Of a stretch of DNA of 64,000 bases, positions 21,344 through 28,115 are shown in pieces. Under the pieces are notes generated by a model. The model did no database searches. It saw only the letters and a program-made list of their open reading frames with translations, and was not told the DNA's origin. Origin of the DNA: a virus. The position numbers and the translations under genes are program-made. Where the stretch lies: IMG/VR virus record IMGVR_UViG_3300030117_003369, positions 1 through 64,000 of that record. The stretch is one strand, 5' to 3'. Each line of letters begins with the position of its first letter. The stretch's first letter is position 1.

Positions 21344-22812
21344 ATATGGATAAAATTGTAGTAATTGGAAAAATAAAAGCAAGCAATGAGCAAACAGTAG
21401 ACATGGAGTACGAAGCAGCATCGGGCACTAGAGAAGTGCGCCTGCCAAGAAATCTATTCGACAGAATAGAGAGCATTGGTGATGGTAGAACTGCTATACT
21501 ACTCAATGTTGACGACAGCGAAGATGGACAAATGATTGGTGCATTCATGGGCGGAGGCCCGCATGCACCGTTGCACGATAGTGCAGAAAACCAAAGGATT
21601 GTGGAAGCAATGGAACATGGAGAAGATATAATGAAGAACGAAGAAACAAATGATGAGACACCGCAGTGGAACACAGCAGGACCGACCATCACCGTAGGCG
21701 ATCAAGTGGTCGCTCAGGCTGATGAATCAGGGCCATTCGATGCAGCGTTCCTGTCCGGTGGTAGAGCCAAGCACAAGGCAGTGAACTGGGACTTTACTCC
21801 AGTGAAGAAGCCTGCGCTAGTTATCATGGATGAAGAAGGTAGAGATGGTATGGTGCTTGACACCGTAGCCCGTGTCAACCTAGCAGATGGTGAGCCTGCT
21901 GCTTACCACATCTTCAACCCTGATTACAAAGACGAGAAGCGACCAGCAGGTGCGTACCTTGGTACCTTTAGCAAGCAGTACTACCCTATGCCGTACCGTG
22001 AAGGATTCGGCCCTATCTTGGAACTGGCTGCTCAGAATGGCTGGGAATGTAAGCCACTTGCTTACAAAGAAGGCAAGAGAGCAGACTTGTTTTGTGATGT
22101 GAGTAGCAATGTAAACTGGGACGATGTTCGTGGTAACAGGCACGGCTTCGTGAACACTGGTGACTACCGTATTGGATTCGTAGTCAGAAACAGTCTTGAC
22201 GGCAGTAGCAGTTTCAAGATACAGGCAGTTGCAATGCGTATGGAGTGTAGCAACGGTCAGGTCATGGGCAAAGAGGCTACACTAGTCAGCCTCAAGCACA
22301 CTGAGAACACACTGAAGGGTTACGACTTCGGCAAACTAGCGGCTAAGATTGATGATGTCATCAGATATGCGCAAGAGCAAATTGTAGCAGTTGAGAACCT
22401 GCGTGATGTCGATGTCACCCGTGAAGCCTTTGACAAGTTGATGACGATTTGTGAGAGCAAGGGCTTGATTACCAAGCCAACAGTCACTCGCAATGAGCAA
22501 GGCGATGTCACTGGTTTGACCCGTGGTTACATGTGGCGTGTACTTGGTGCTGGTTGGACTAAGCCTGCTGAACCGTGGGTTGCAGTAGAGCCTGAAGATG
22601 CTGGTACTCTGTACCATGTATACAACATCTTGACTGGTGCAGTTACTCACAAGCCTGAGTGGACTGACGGCAAGCAGGTGTTGAAGGGCAAGGTGCTTCA
22701 GATGGATGCTGTCTCTGACAGACTATCCAAGATTCACACAGTAATCACCGATGTTGCATCGGGCAAGATTGACTTGGAGAATGTCACACCGTTCTCTGAA
22801 CTAATTGTGTGA
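21340..22812 (+). CDS. DUF932-like phage/plasmid protein
   Basis: 490 residues. The first ~110 residues are a separate beta-rich part (VVIGKIKASNEQTVDMEYEA) and an acidic linker. The rest follows the DUF932 pattern of phage and plasmid proteins: PAAYHIFNPDYKDEKRP, GFVNTGDYRIGFVVRNSLDG, FKIQAVAMRMECSNGQVMGK, SLKHTENTLKGYDFGKLA and a C-terminal helical region. DUF932 proteins are abundant in mobile elements, with no firm function (a role in DNA metabolism is often suspected). It is the largest protein of the early block and follows its own promoter candidate. Confidence 0.75.
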   Translation: MNMDKIVVIGKIKASNEQTVDMEYEAASGTREVRLPRNLFDRIESIGDGRTAILLNVDDSEDGQMIGAFMGGGPHAPLHDSAENQRIVEAMEHGEDIMKNEETNDETPQWNTAGPTITVGDQVVAQADESGPFDAAFLSGGRAKHKAVNWDFTPVKKPALVIMDEEGRDGMVLDTVARVNLADGEPAAYHIFNPDYKDEKRPAGAYLGTFSKQYYPMPYREGFGPILELAAQNGWECKPLAYKEGKRADLFCDVSSNVNWDDVRGNRHGFVNTGDYRIGFVVRNSLDGSSSFKIQAVAMRMECSNGQVMGKEATLVSLKHTENTLKGYDFGKLAAKIDDVIRYAQEQIVAVENLRDVDVTREAFDKLMTICESKGLITKPTVTRNEQGDVTGLTRGYMWRVLGAGWTKPAEPWVAVEPEDAGTLYHVYNILTGAVTHKPEWTDGKQVLKGKVLQMDAVSDRLSKIHTVITDVASGKIDLENVTPFSELIV

Positions 22813-22830
22813 AACAAGAGGTGAACACAA

Positions 22831-23043
22831 ATGAAAGTTGCAGAATTAATAGAGATTTTACAAGGGATGCCTGAAAAGGCTGAATTGGTTTGGAGTGCTT
22901 CATTAGAAGATGAAGAATACGAAGAATTGAAACTAGTAAATGTGACTGAGGAGAGTGCTGTGTGTATGTATTTCAACCAAGACCCTTCTTTTGAAGGTGT
23001 CGAAACATGTTGGGTGTCCGTACACATAAGTGACAGTGTGTGA
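22831..23043 (+). CDS. Phage MKVAELIEILQGMP family protein
   Basis: 70 residues; MKVAELIEILQGMPEKAELV is the opening of a common short phage family (MKVxELIxxLQxMPxDAEV), function unknown. AGAGGTGA ribosome site. Confidence 0.72.
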   Translation: MKVAELIEILQGMPEKAELVWSASLEDEEYEELKLVNVTEESAVCMYFNQDPSFEGVETCWVSVHISDSV

Positions 23044-23148
23044 TTGTGCAATAGCACTTACATTGGGGTTTGCCCAGTAATAACAGGGAAAGTTTTCGCT
23101 TTGGGAATAGTAGCGGGGGTTGCTATGAACCTGTTTCCCCAGTGGTAG
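23044..23148 (+). CDS. Possible one-TM micro-protein
   Basis: 34 codons from TTG 23044, directly after the previous stop: a hydrophobic stretch VFALGIVAGVAMNLF typical of a tiny membrane protein. No ribosome site. The alternative reading is plain intergenic DNA. Confidence 0.25.
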   Translation: MCNSTYIGVCPVITGKVFALGIVAGVAMNLFPQW

Positions 23149-23159
23149 GAGTTGATGAT

Positions 23160-23261
23160 ATGGATAGATGTAATAGATGTAAACATGAAACGCATCCCGA
23201 CGAGTTGAAGTTTAACTTTGGCGTGTGCGATGGATGCGACCAATACAAAGAGGAGGAATAG
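23160..23261 (+). CDS. Zinc-ribbon micro-protein
   Basis: 33 residues from ATG 23160 with AGGAG eight bases upstream. CNRCKHET and CDGCDQYKEEE form one zinc ribbon. The longer frame to 23070 would need a TTG start without ribosome site. Confidence 0.55.
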   Translation: MDRCNRCKHETHPDELKFNFGVCDGCDQYKEEE

Positions 23262-23263
23262 AA

Positions 23264-23713
23264 ATGAGTTATCAAGCGAATTGTTATAGATGCAATAAAG
23301 TGTTTTTGAAAACATCTATGAAATCGACAAGGACGATTTGTAGAGAGTGTCAATTACAAAGAGAAGATGGTGAGCAAACTGAATCTACCAATACAAGGGT
23401 AGTGGCTGCGCTAGAGGAAATGAACAAGAAAGAAATCTTGAAGTTACTTCAGTCGATGCAGACTAAACAGGACGAACTACAAGCGAAGGTGGATGAATTA
23501 ATGGTTACCACCCACGAACTTACTTCGGTTACTGTCGATGACTTAATCGCTGACGACACTTTCAAAGTTCGCATTAAAACTTTAGTGCGGGAGGGGTTGA
23601 GTACTAGGTTAGGTCCAATCCGTGAAAGTGTCAAGCAGGTGAGAAGTTTGCAAGAAGATCACGGTTACTGGAAGCAGATGGTTAGAGCGATAATCAAGGA
23701 GGAATTACAATGA
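23264..23713 (+). CDS. Zinc-finger plus coiled-coil protein
   Basis: 149 residues from ATG 23264. An N-terminal four-Cys zinc finger (CYRCNKVF ... CRECQLQ, residues 7-32) precedes a long helical region with heptad character (ALEEMNKKEILKLLQSMQTK, QDELQAKVDELM) and a basic C-terminus. Probably a dimeric nucleic-acid-binding protein. Confidence 0.65.
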   Translation: MSYQANCYRCNKVFLKTSMKSTRTICRECQLQREDGEQTESTNTRVVAALEEMNKKEILKLLQSMQTKQDELQAKVDELMVTTHELTSVTVDDLIADDTFKVRIKTLVREGLSTRLGPIRESVKQVRSLQEDHGYWKQMVRAIIKEELQ

Positions 23714-23895
23714 ACGCAGACGAAGAAAAATTACTGAAATTGAGAAATCAACTGTATGAAGAATGGATTAAACACAGGACAAGCACGAGATATGATGCTG
23801 ATTTGATAGATTATTTGTATCTGTATATGAATGAACTAGAGTATGTGCTTCACGGTCCTAGAGGTCATCCCGATTTTAGGAGGAGTCCAGCATGA
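23710..23895 (+). CDS. HGPRGHPDF paralogue A
   Basis: 61 residues. Shares MNAxEE, a Trp-containing helix, YMNELEYVLHGPRGHPDF with the protein at 24023. The pair flanks a 44-residue zinc-knuckle gene. Function unknown. Confidence 0.65.
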   Translation: MNADEEKLLKLRNQLYEEWIKHRTSTRYDADLIDYLYLYMNELEYVLHGPRGHPDFRRSPA

Positions 23896-24026
23896 TAGCA
23901 TTGTGCGACAGGGCTGACTTTTACTTACAATTGACACAAGGTAGGCACGAACATCCTAGTAAACTTTGGTGGACTAAGGACTGTATTGGGTGCGACTTTT
24001 GTTACACGATGGAGGAATTACAATGA
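23892..24026 (+). CDS. Small Cys protein between two paralogues
   Basis: 44 residues, ATGA-linked both sides; CIGCDFCYTMEELQ gives a CxxCxxC knuckle. Not similar to its neighbours. Confidence 0.5.
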   Translation: MIALCDRADFYLQLTQGRHEHPSKLWWTKDCIGCDFCYTMEELQ

Positions 24027-24241
24027 ACGCAGAAGAATATGAACTATACCAATTACAAATGAAGATGTTTGATGCTTGGTTTGCACTGATTCAAGAGCCT
24101 GATAGTTACGCTACTTTGCGATACTGGGCTGACGAGTATGTTAGACCATACATGAATAAACTGTGTTATGTAAAGCACGGTCCTAGAGGTCACCCTGATT
24201 TTGACCCTGAATATCAACAGCAACTATTGGAGGAGGAATAG
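24023..24241 (+). CDS. HGPRGHPDF paralogue B
   Basis: 72 residues; MNAEEYELYQLQMKMFDAWF and YMNKLCYVKHGPRGHPDF match paralogue A, with a longer C-terminus ending LLEEE. The identical GGAGGAATTACAATGAACGC around both starts shows that the ribosome site was duplicated too. Confidence 0.65.
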   Translation: MNAEEYELYQLQMKMFDAWFALIQEPDSYATLRYWADEYVRPYMNKLCYVKHGPRGHPDFDPEYQQQLLEEE

Positions 24242-24243
24242 AA

Positions 24244-24786
24244 ATGAGTTGGAATAATGTAGAGAGAAAGATGGTTATGTTTTTGGACAGAATGCCTGAC
24301 AAAGCGGCAACACTGTACTTAGATGCAGAGTTGCCAAGAGCAGTAGAGAATGTACACAATGTACTATGCAGGCCTGACCTGCTAGACGAGGTTGTACTCA
24401 GACAGTACATGTGGACATACGAGAGTATACCTAACTACTCTTGGATGGTTTTGCATGCACATCACTTGGCGAAGAGGTACAACCGTTCCTCTTTCAATAG
24501 TGTAGACCAAGACATCTTAGACAGGATTGACAAGGTACACAAGTCACCAGTCCCACACAGATTGGGCGGTGACAGATTCACAGATGTACCGCTGTGCGTA
24601 CCTGAACAGTACAGGGCAGTGGCGTTTGAGAATCCACCACCACGCACCGAAGAGGATGCGTTGTACCACAGAGAACTTGAGATAGAATACTTAGAGTATG
24701 TGCCACTTGCAGATGCGGTGGATATTTACAAAGAGTATCAGGATCTCAAGGAGAGAGCACACATAGCGGGGTATTTACATGAATGA
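24244..24786 (+). CDS. Protein with SPVPHRLGGDRFTDVPLC motif, unknown
   Basis: 180 residues. Helical N-terminal half (FLDRMPDKAATLYLDAELPR, YSWMVLHAHHLAKRYN), then a striking conserved-looking block VHKSPVPHRLGGDRFTDVPL followed by VPEQYRAVAFENPPPR. The late Pro-x-x-x-Tyr arrangement recalls the PEEYK ... AYRxYY end of the protein at 34232, so the two may be distant relatives. Function unknown. Confidence 0.68.
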   Translation: MSWNNVERKMVMFLDRMPDKAATLYLDAELPRAVENVHNVLCRPDLLDEVVLRQYMWTYESIPNYSWMVLHAHHLAKRYNRSSFNSVDQDILDRIDKVHKSPVPHRLGGDRFTDVPLCVPEQYRAVAFENPPPRTEEDALYHRELEIEYLEYVPLADAVDIYKEYQDLKERAHIAGYLHE

Positions 24787-25573
24787 CATTAAAGTAGTGA
24801 GGCAAGATAACTTAGACTTACTCTTCAGTCTTGAAAGTGAATCAATAGATTTAATTTATTGTGACATATTATACGGGACAGGCAAGGATTTCAAAGATTA
24901 CAAAGACATCAAAGCAGACAGAAAAACTGTTGAAGAACATTACATTCCGAGAATAAGGGAAATGCACAGGGTCTTGAAAAAAGATGGCAGTATCTATTTG
25001 CATATGGACACAAGAATTAACCATTGGTTAAGGTGTATCATGGATGACATATTCGGCTACAAATGTTTTAGAAATGAAATATCTTGGTGGTATAAAAGAT
25101 GGTCTAATGTGAGTTATGGTTATCAAAAAATGCACGATGTAATATTGTTTTACTCTAAAGGTAAAGGCACTTTCAACATACAGTATCAAGGGTATTCTCA
25201 ACCTGACACTATTGAAGATACAGTGAGGGGAGTTATTGATGGCAAACTTGTGAGGTTGAAAGACGAGAGTGGAAATTACATTAAGCGTCAAAAAGAAAAC
25301 AAAGGTGTTCCTTTACACGATGTGTGGGAAATGCAACATCTTCAACCCACATCTAAAGAACGGATTGGATATGCGACACAGAAACCAAAGGCACTGATTG
25401 AAAGAATAATAAAGGCAAGTAGTAACGAGGGGGATTTAGTTGCAGATTTCTATTTGGGTAGTGGAACCACGGCAGTAGTTTGTAAAGAATTGAATAGAAG
25501 ATTCATAGGATGCGACATAAGTGAAGTAGCGGTAAATACTACATTGAATAGACTAAAGGAGATGATTGAATGA
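24779..25573 (+). CDS. DNA methyltransferase with atypical DILY motif
   Basis: 264 residues. Beta-class order: catalytic region IYCDILYGTGKDFKDY near residue 28, then MHRVLKKDGSIYLHMD, and FYLGSGTTAVVCKELNRRF, IGCDIS near the C-terminus. The usual DPPY reads DILY, followed by GTG as in other members (DPPYNTG). The second and third motif positions are therefore changed, while the rest of the fold looks intact. Probably an orphan adenine or cytosine-N4 methyltransferase, though the altered motif leaves activity open. Confidence 0.82.
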   Translation: MNDIKVVRQDNLDLLFSLESESIDLIYCDILYGTGKDFKDYKDIKADRKTVEEHYIPRIREMHRVLKKDGSIYLHMDTRINHWLRCIMDDIFGYKCFRNEISWWYKRWSNVSYGYQKMHDVILFYSKGKGTFNIQYQGYSQPDTIEDTVRGVIDGKLVRLKDESGNYIKRQKENKGVPLHDVWEMQHLQPTSKERIGYATQKPKALIERIIKASSNEGDLVADFYLGSGTTAVVCKELNRRFIGCDISEVAVNTTLNRLKEMIE

Positions 25574-25782
25574 GTGTTAATCCTAACTATTTAATGAAAT
25601 GTGAAAAATGCCATGTGCATTCATACGATCTAATATTTTTACAGTGTGAAAATTGCGGTCACATGACTGATGAGCACAAAGAATTAGTGGGCGAGAATAG
25701 AGAAAACCTTACCAACTATTTTAAGGCAAGAAGAGCGGCGAGAGAAGAGTACGCCAACAGAGTATGGAGGAATAAAGAATGA
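25570..25782 (+). CDS. Zinc-ribbon protein
   Basis: 70 residues: CEKCHVHS and CENCGHMT about 16 residues apart, then a basic helix (YFKARRAAREEYANRVWRN). Nucleic-acid-binding look. ATGA overlap with the methyltransferase. Confidence 0.65.
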   Translation: MSVNPNYLMKCEKCHVHSYDLIFLQCENCGHMTDEHKELVGENRENLTNYFKARRAAREEYANRVWRNKE

Positions 25783-25967
25783 AAGAAGAATTAGAAGCGA
25801 TAGAAGAATTGAAACTACATTTGGAAGAGGCGTGTCACGCTGCTTTCAGATTAAAGAGGTCAGGTGTTTTCGACCATGACACCTATGAGCAAGAGTTCAA
25901 TGGTAAGATAGCCTTTATGGAATCTCTGGTAGCGGTAGCAGAGGCAGTGATTAGAGGTGATGAATGA
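25779..25967 (+). CDS. Small helical protein, unknown
   Basis: 62 residues, two helices (ELEAIEELKLHLEEACHAAF and KIAFMESLVAVAEAVIRG). No motif. Confidence 0.6.
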   Translation: MKEELEAIEELKLHLEEACHAAFRLKRSGVFDHDTYEQEFNGKIAFMESLVAVAEAVIRGDE

Positions 25968-26143
25968 TGAAGTGCCGTACATGTAGCAAAGGTGGAGTGA
26001 CCGATTGCGATCACTGTGGCATGCCCGTATGCCGGGAGTGTTCACGGATTGTAGTAAAGAAGGTGACTGATGAGCATGTTTACATTTATCACAAAGAAAC
26101 ATGTGTGCCTAGAAAGTACAGAAAGAAGGAGATAGAAGCATGA
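25967..26143 (+). CDS. Small zinc-ribbon protein, two knuckles
   Basis: 58 residues: MKCRTCSKGG, CDHCGMPVCREC, plus a late Cys in ETCVPRK. At least six cysteines, B-box or DksA-like in spacing. Function unknown. Confidence 0.62.
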   Translation: MKCRTCSKGGVTDCDHCGMPVCRECSRIVVKKVTDEHVYIYHKETCVPRKYRKKEIEA

Positions 26144-26448
26144 CTAATTTGACTGATGATTTTTGGAGATTGGCTGAAGAACACAAGCGGTTGAAAGAAG
26201 AACTTGAACGCTTGAAGAAGCAACATGATTGGGACCATGAGGTATTAATGCACATAGATAATCACGGACTGGATTACTCGTATGACTATTTCCTGTATCT
26301 TAGGACTCATGGAGGTTGGTGTCCAAAGTGTGAAACGATAGACACTGCTGAAGGTGGAGAGTTTTACGGGGGTCGAGAACTTCAAAGTCCAAACGATGAT
26401 GGGCAATACGAATGTGGCATTTGTTATCACAATGAGGTGACTGCATGA
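26140..26448 (+). CDS. Coiled-coil plus zinc-ribbon protein
   Basis: 102 residues. N-terminal helix EEHKRLKEELERLKKQHDWD, then CPKCETID and CGICYHNE as a zinc ribbon. ATGA-coupled on both sides. Confidence 0.65.
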   Translation: MTNLTDDFWRLAEEHKRLKEELERLKKQHDWDHEVLMHIDNHGLDYSYDYFLYLRTHGGWCPKCETIDTAEGGEFYGGRELQSPNDDGQYECGICYHNEVTA

Positions 26449-26756
26449 GTTTAGCATGGATAATGAGAATGTTTCTGAAGAAGGAACCTGAAGAACCACA
26501 CATACCAGTAATGTCACAATGTCCTGTTTGTGAAAGGGATTCTGTCGAGGATGGACAATTTTATCATTATGTTGCGAGAGATAGATTGTATAAGGCTTAT
26601 GAGAGGATTCACGAATACATGGATTTAGGCTATGCAATAGAAAGGCTTACCCATGAGTGCTGTGAAGATTGCTATTACGAAAAGGGTTATGCCTCTGACA
26701 TGAATGAACTTGAAGATTACCTTTTGGATATAATAAACGGGGAAGTGGAAGCATGA
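26445..26756 (+). CDS. Zinc-ribbon protein, unknown
   Basis: 103 residues; CPVCERDSV and CCEDCYYEKG spaced about 45 residues, with a helix between. GGGGAAGTGGAAGC at the end provides the next ribosome site. Confidence 0.62.
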   Translation: MSLAWIMRMFLKKEPEEPHIPVMSQCPVCERDSVEDGQFYHYVARDRLYKAYERIHEYMDLGYAIERLTHECCEDCYYEKGYASDMNELEDYLLDIINGEVEA

Positions 26757-26986
26757 ATAAAGAAGGACGGAAACAATTAGCAGAAGCAATGTCGAAGATT
26801 GCAGAAGCAAAAGAAATTATTGAACAAGTACGAGAAGAAGAGCAGGAAAAGTTGGATAACTTAGAAGCGGTAGGACTTGAGTATTCTCCAAACGGTGAGA
26901 AAATGCAAGAGGCCATAGATGCTCTATACGAAGCAGAGTATGCCTGTGAAACTTGCGATGAACAACTACAAGAGGCGAGCGCATGA
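26753..26986 (+). CDS. Small coiled-coil protein, unknown
   Basis: 77 residues, acidic helix (AKEIIEQVREEEQEKLDNLE) then EYACETCDEQLQEAS. Likely a helical hairpin. Confidence 0.6.
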   Translation: MNKEGRKQLAEAMSKIAEAKEIIEQVREEEQEKLDNLEAVGLEYSPNGEKMQEAIDALYEAEYACETCDEQLQEASA

Positions 26987-27165
26987 CAAGAAATATAGAA
27001 AGAGCGAAGCAGGATTTGAAAATGATAGTAACCACTAGTTGGATCAACTGGTGTGTAGAAAATGGAATAGATTGGGACAAGTGTTACCCAGTCATCAGTG
27101 ACTTCGGCACTAAGTTTGAAGTACAGATGCCTGAATCACTCGTACCCATGACAGAGGAGGAATAG
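26983..27165 (+). CDS. Small protein, unknown
   Basis: 60 residues (MTRNIERAKQDLKMIVTTSW...), Trp-rich, ending MTEEE before a TAG stop, which confirms that TAG is a normal terminator here. Confidence 0.6.
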   Translation: MTRNIERAKQDLKMIVTTSWINWCVENGIDWDKCYPVISDFGTKFEVQMPESLVPMTEEE

Positions 27166-27167
27166 AA

Positions 27168-27371
27168 ATGAATAGAATGATAGCAGAAGAAGGAATGAAT
27201 GTAGTGACTGTAAGTGGATTCGGTGACTTGCACATATTTGTAAGGAAGGGGGATTTGTACGAAGTGACAATTTTCAATGCAAGGGTCACCAAGAAGAAAA
27301 CACATGTGATGAAACACAACAGTGAGAAATTGCATCATGTAAACTTAAAGATAACAGTAGATGATAAGTGA
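27168..27371 (+). CDS. EEGMNV paralogue B
   Basis: 67 residues, the partner of 13632: AEEGMNVVTVSGFGDLHIFV, YEVTIFNARVTKKKTHV, KLHHVNLKI. Function unknown. The GAGGAATAGAAATGAATAG upstream keeps the usual coupling layout with a TAG stop. Confidence 0.7.
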   Translation: MNRMIAEEGMNVVTVSGFGDLHIFVRKGDLYEVTIFNARVTKKKTHVMKHNSEKLHHVNLKITVDDK

Positions 27372-27374
27372 GGG

Positions 27375-27512
27375 ATGAATATGAATATAGATAGTTTAAC
27401 ACACGCAAGCGTATGCTTAGACATAGCATTAGAAAAAGCAGAAAATAGAGATTACGAAAGTGCACGGGAATACATTCGTAAGTGCAAAGAAAGTTTGGAG
27501 ATGGTAGAATGA
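27375..27512 (+). CDS. Small helical protein, unknown
   Basis: 45 residues (MNMNIDSLTHASVCLDIA...), TPR-like helical hairpin in look (ALEKAENRDYESAREYIRKC). Too short for a confident domain. Confidence 0.5.
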   Translation: MNMNIDSLTHASVCLDIALEKAENRDYESAREYIRKCKESLEMVE

Positions 27513-27661
27513 AGTACAGATTGACAATAGAAGAAAACGATATTGATTCAGACGCATCATCAGATTTCACCTTTAGTAACAAAGACCACTTGATTGAGTT
27601 TTTACTCATGGAACTGGATGCTTACACATTCAAGAACCCAAAACTGACAAGGAGTAATTAA
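27509..27661 (+). CDS. Small protein, unknown
   Basis: 50 residues (MKYRLTIEENDIDSDASSDF...), acidic beta start then a helix (DHLIEFLLMELDAYTF). ATGA overlap with the previous gene; TAA stop. Confidence 0.5.
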   Translation: MKYRLTIEENDIDSDASSDFTFSNKDHLIEFLLMELDAYTFKNPKLTRSN

Positions 27662-27662
27662 T

Positions 27663-28115
27663 ATGAATATGAATAGAGAAGTATTAGAAGAACGAGCAAG
27701 GAAGATACAGGAGCAGGCTAAGTTAGCGCAGGCTGGCTTACAGACTATGAAGAACTTACAGAAGTGTTTGCAACACGGACACACCTTTGAGTTGCAGTTA
27801 GAGCAGCAGGAGTTTCATGAGATACTCAAGATGGGGCTAAGGTGCAGTGTGTGCGGAGCAGAAACAGAACTGTTTGAGAACATCTCACTAGAGATGCCTG
27901 ACGATGAAGAGAAGGTCGGTGAATTGGCTACTTTAGGCTTGGATGAAATAGATGTTGAAACGCCTGAAGAGGAACCCGTAGAGGAAGCCACTGAACCATA
28001 CGGGTTCAACCCTGCGGAACCTAGCGTAGACAACCCCTATGAAACCAAGCCTAACAAAGTCCCAAGCGATATAATGGAGAGAGTACAGAGGCGATATGAT
28101 GGTGGAACTAATTGA
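27663..28115 (+). CDS. Helix plus zinc-site acidic protein
   Basis: 150 residues; N-terminal helical region (VLEERARKIQEQAKLAQAGL), CSVCGAETE, then a long acidic disordered tail (DVETPEEEPVEEATEPYGFN) and a basic end. The 3' end overlaps the helicase gene by 20 bases, linking the small-gene block to the replication block. Confidence 0.65.
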   Translation: MNMNREVLEERARKIQEQAKLAQAGLQTMKNLQKCLQHGHTFELQLEQQEFHEILKMGLRCSVCGAETELFENISLEMPDDEEKVGELATLGLDEIDVETPEEEPVEEATEPYGFNPAEPSVDNPYETKPNKVPSDIMERVQRRYDGGTN

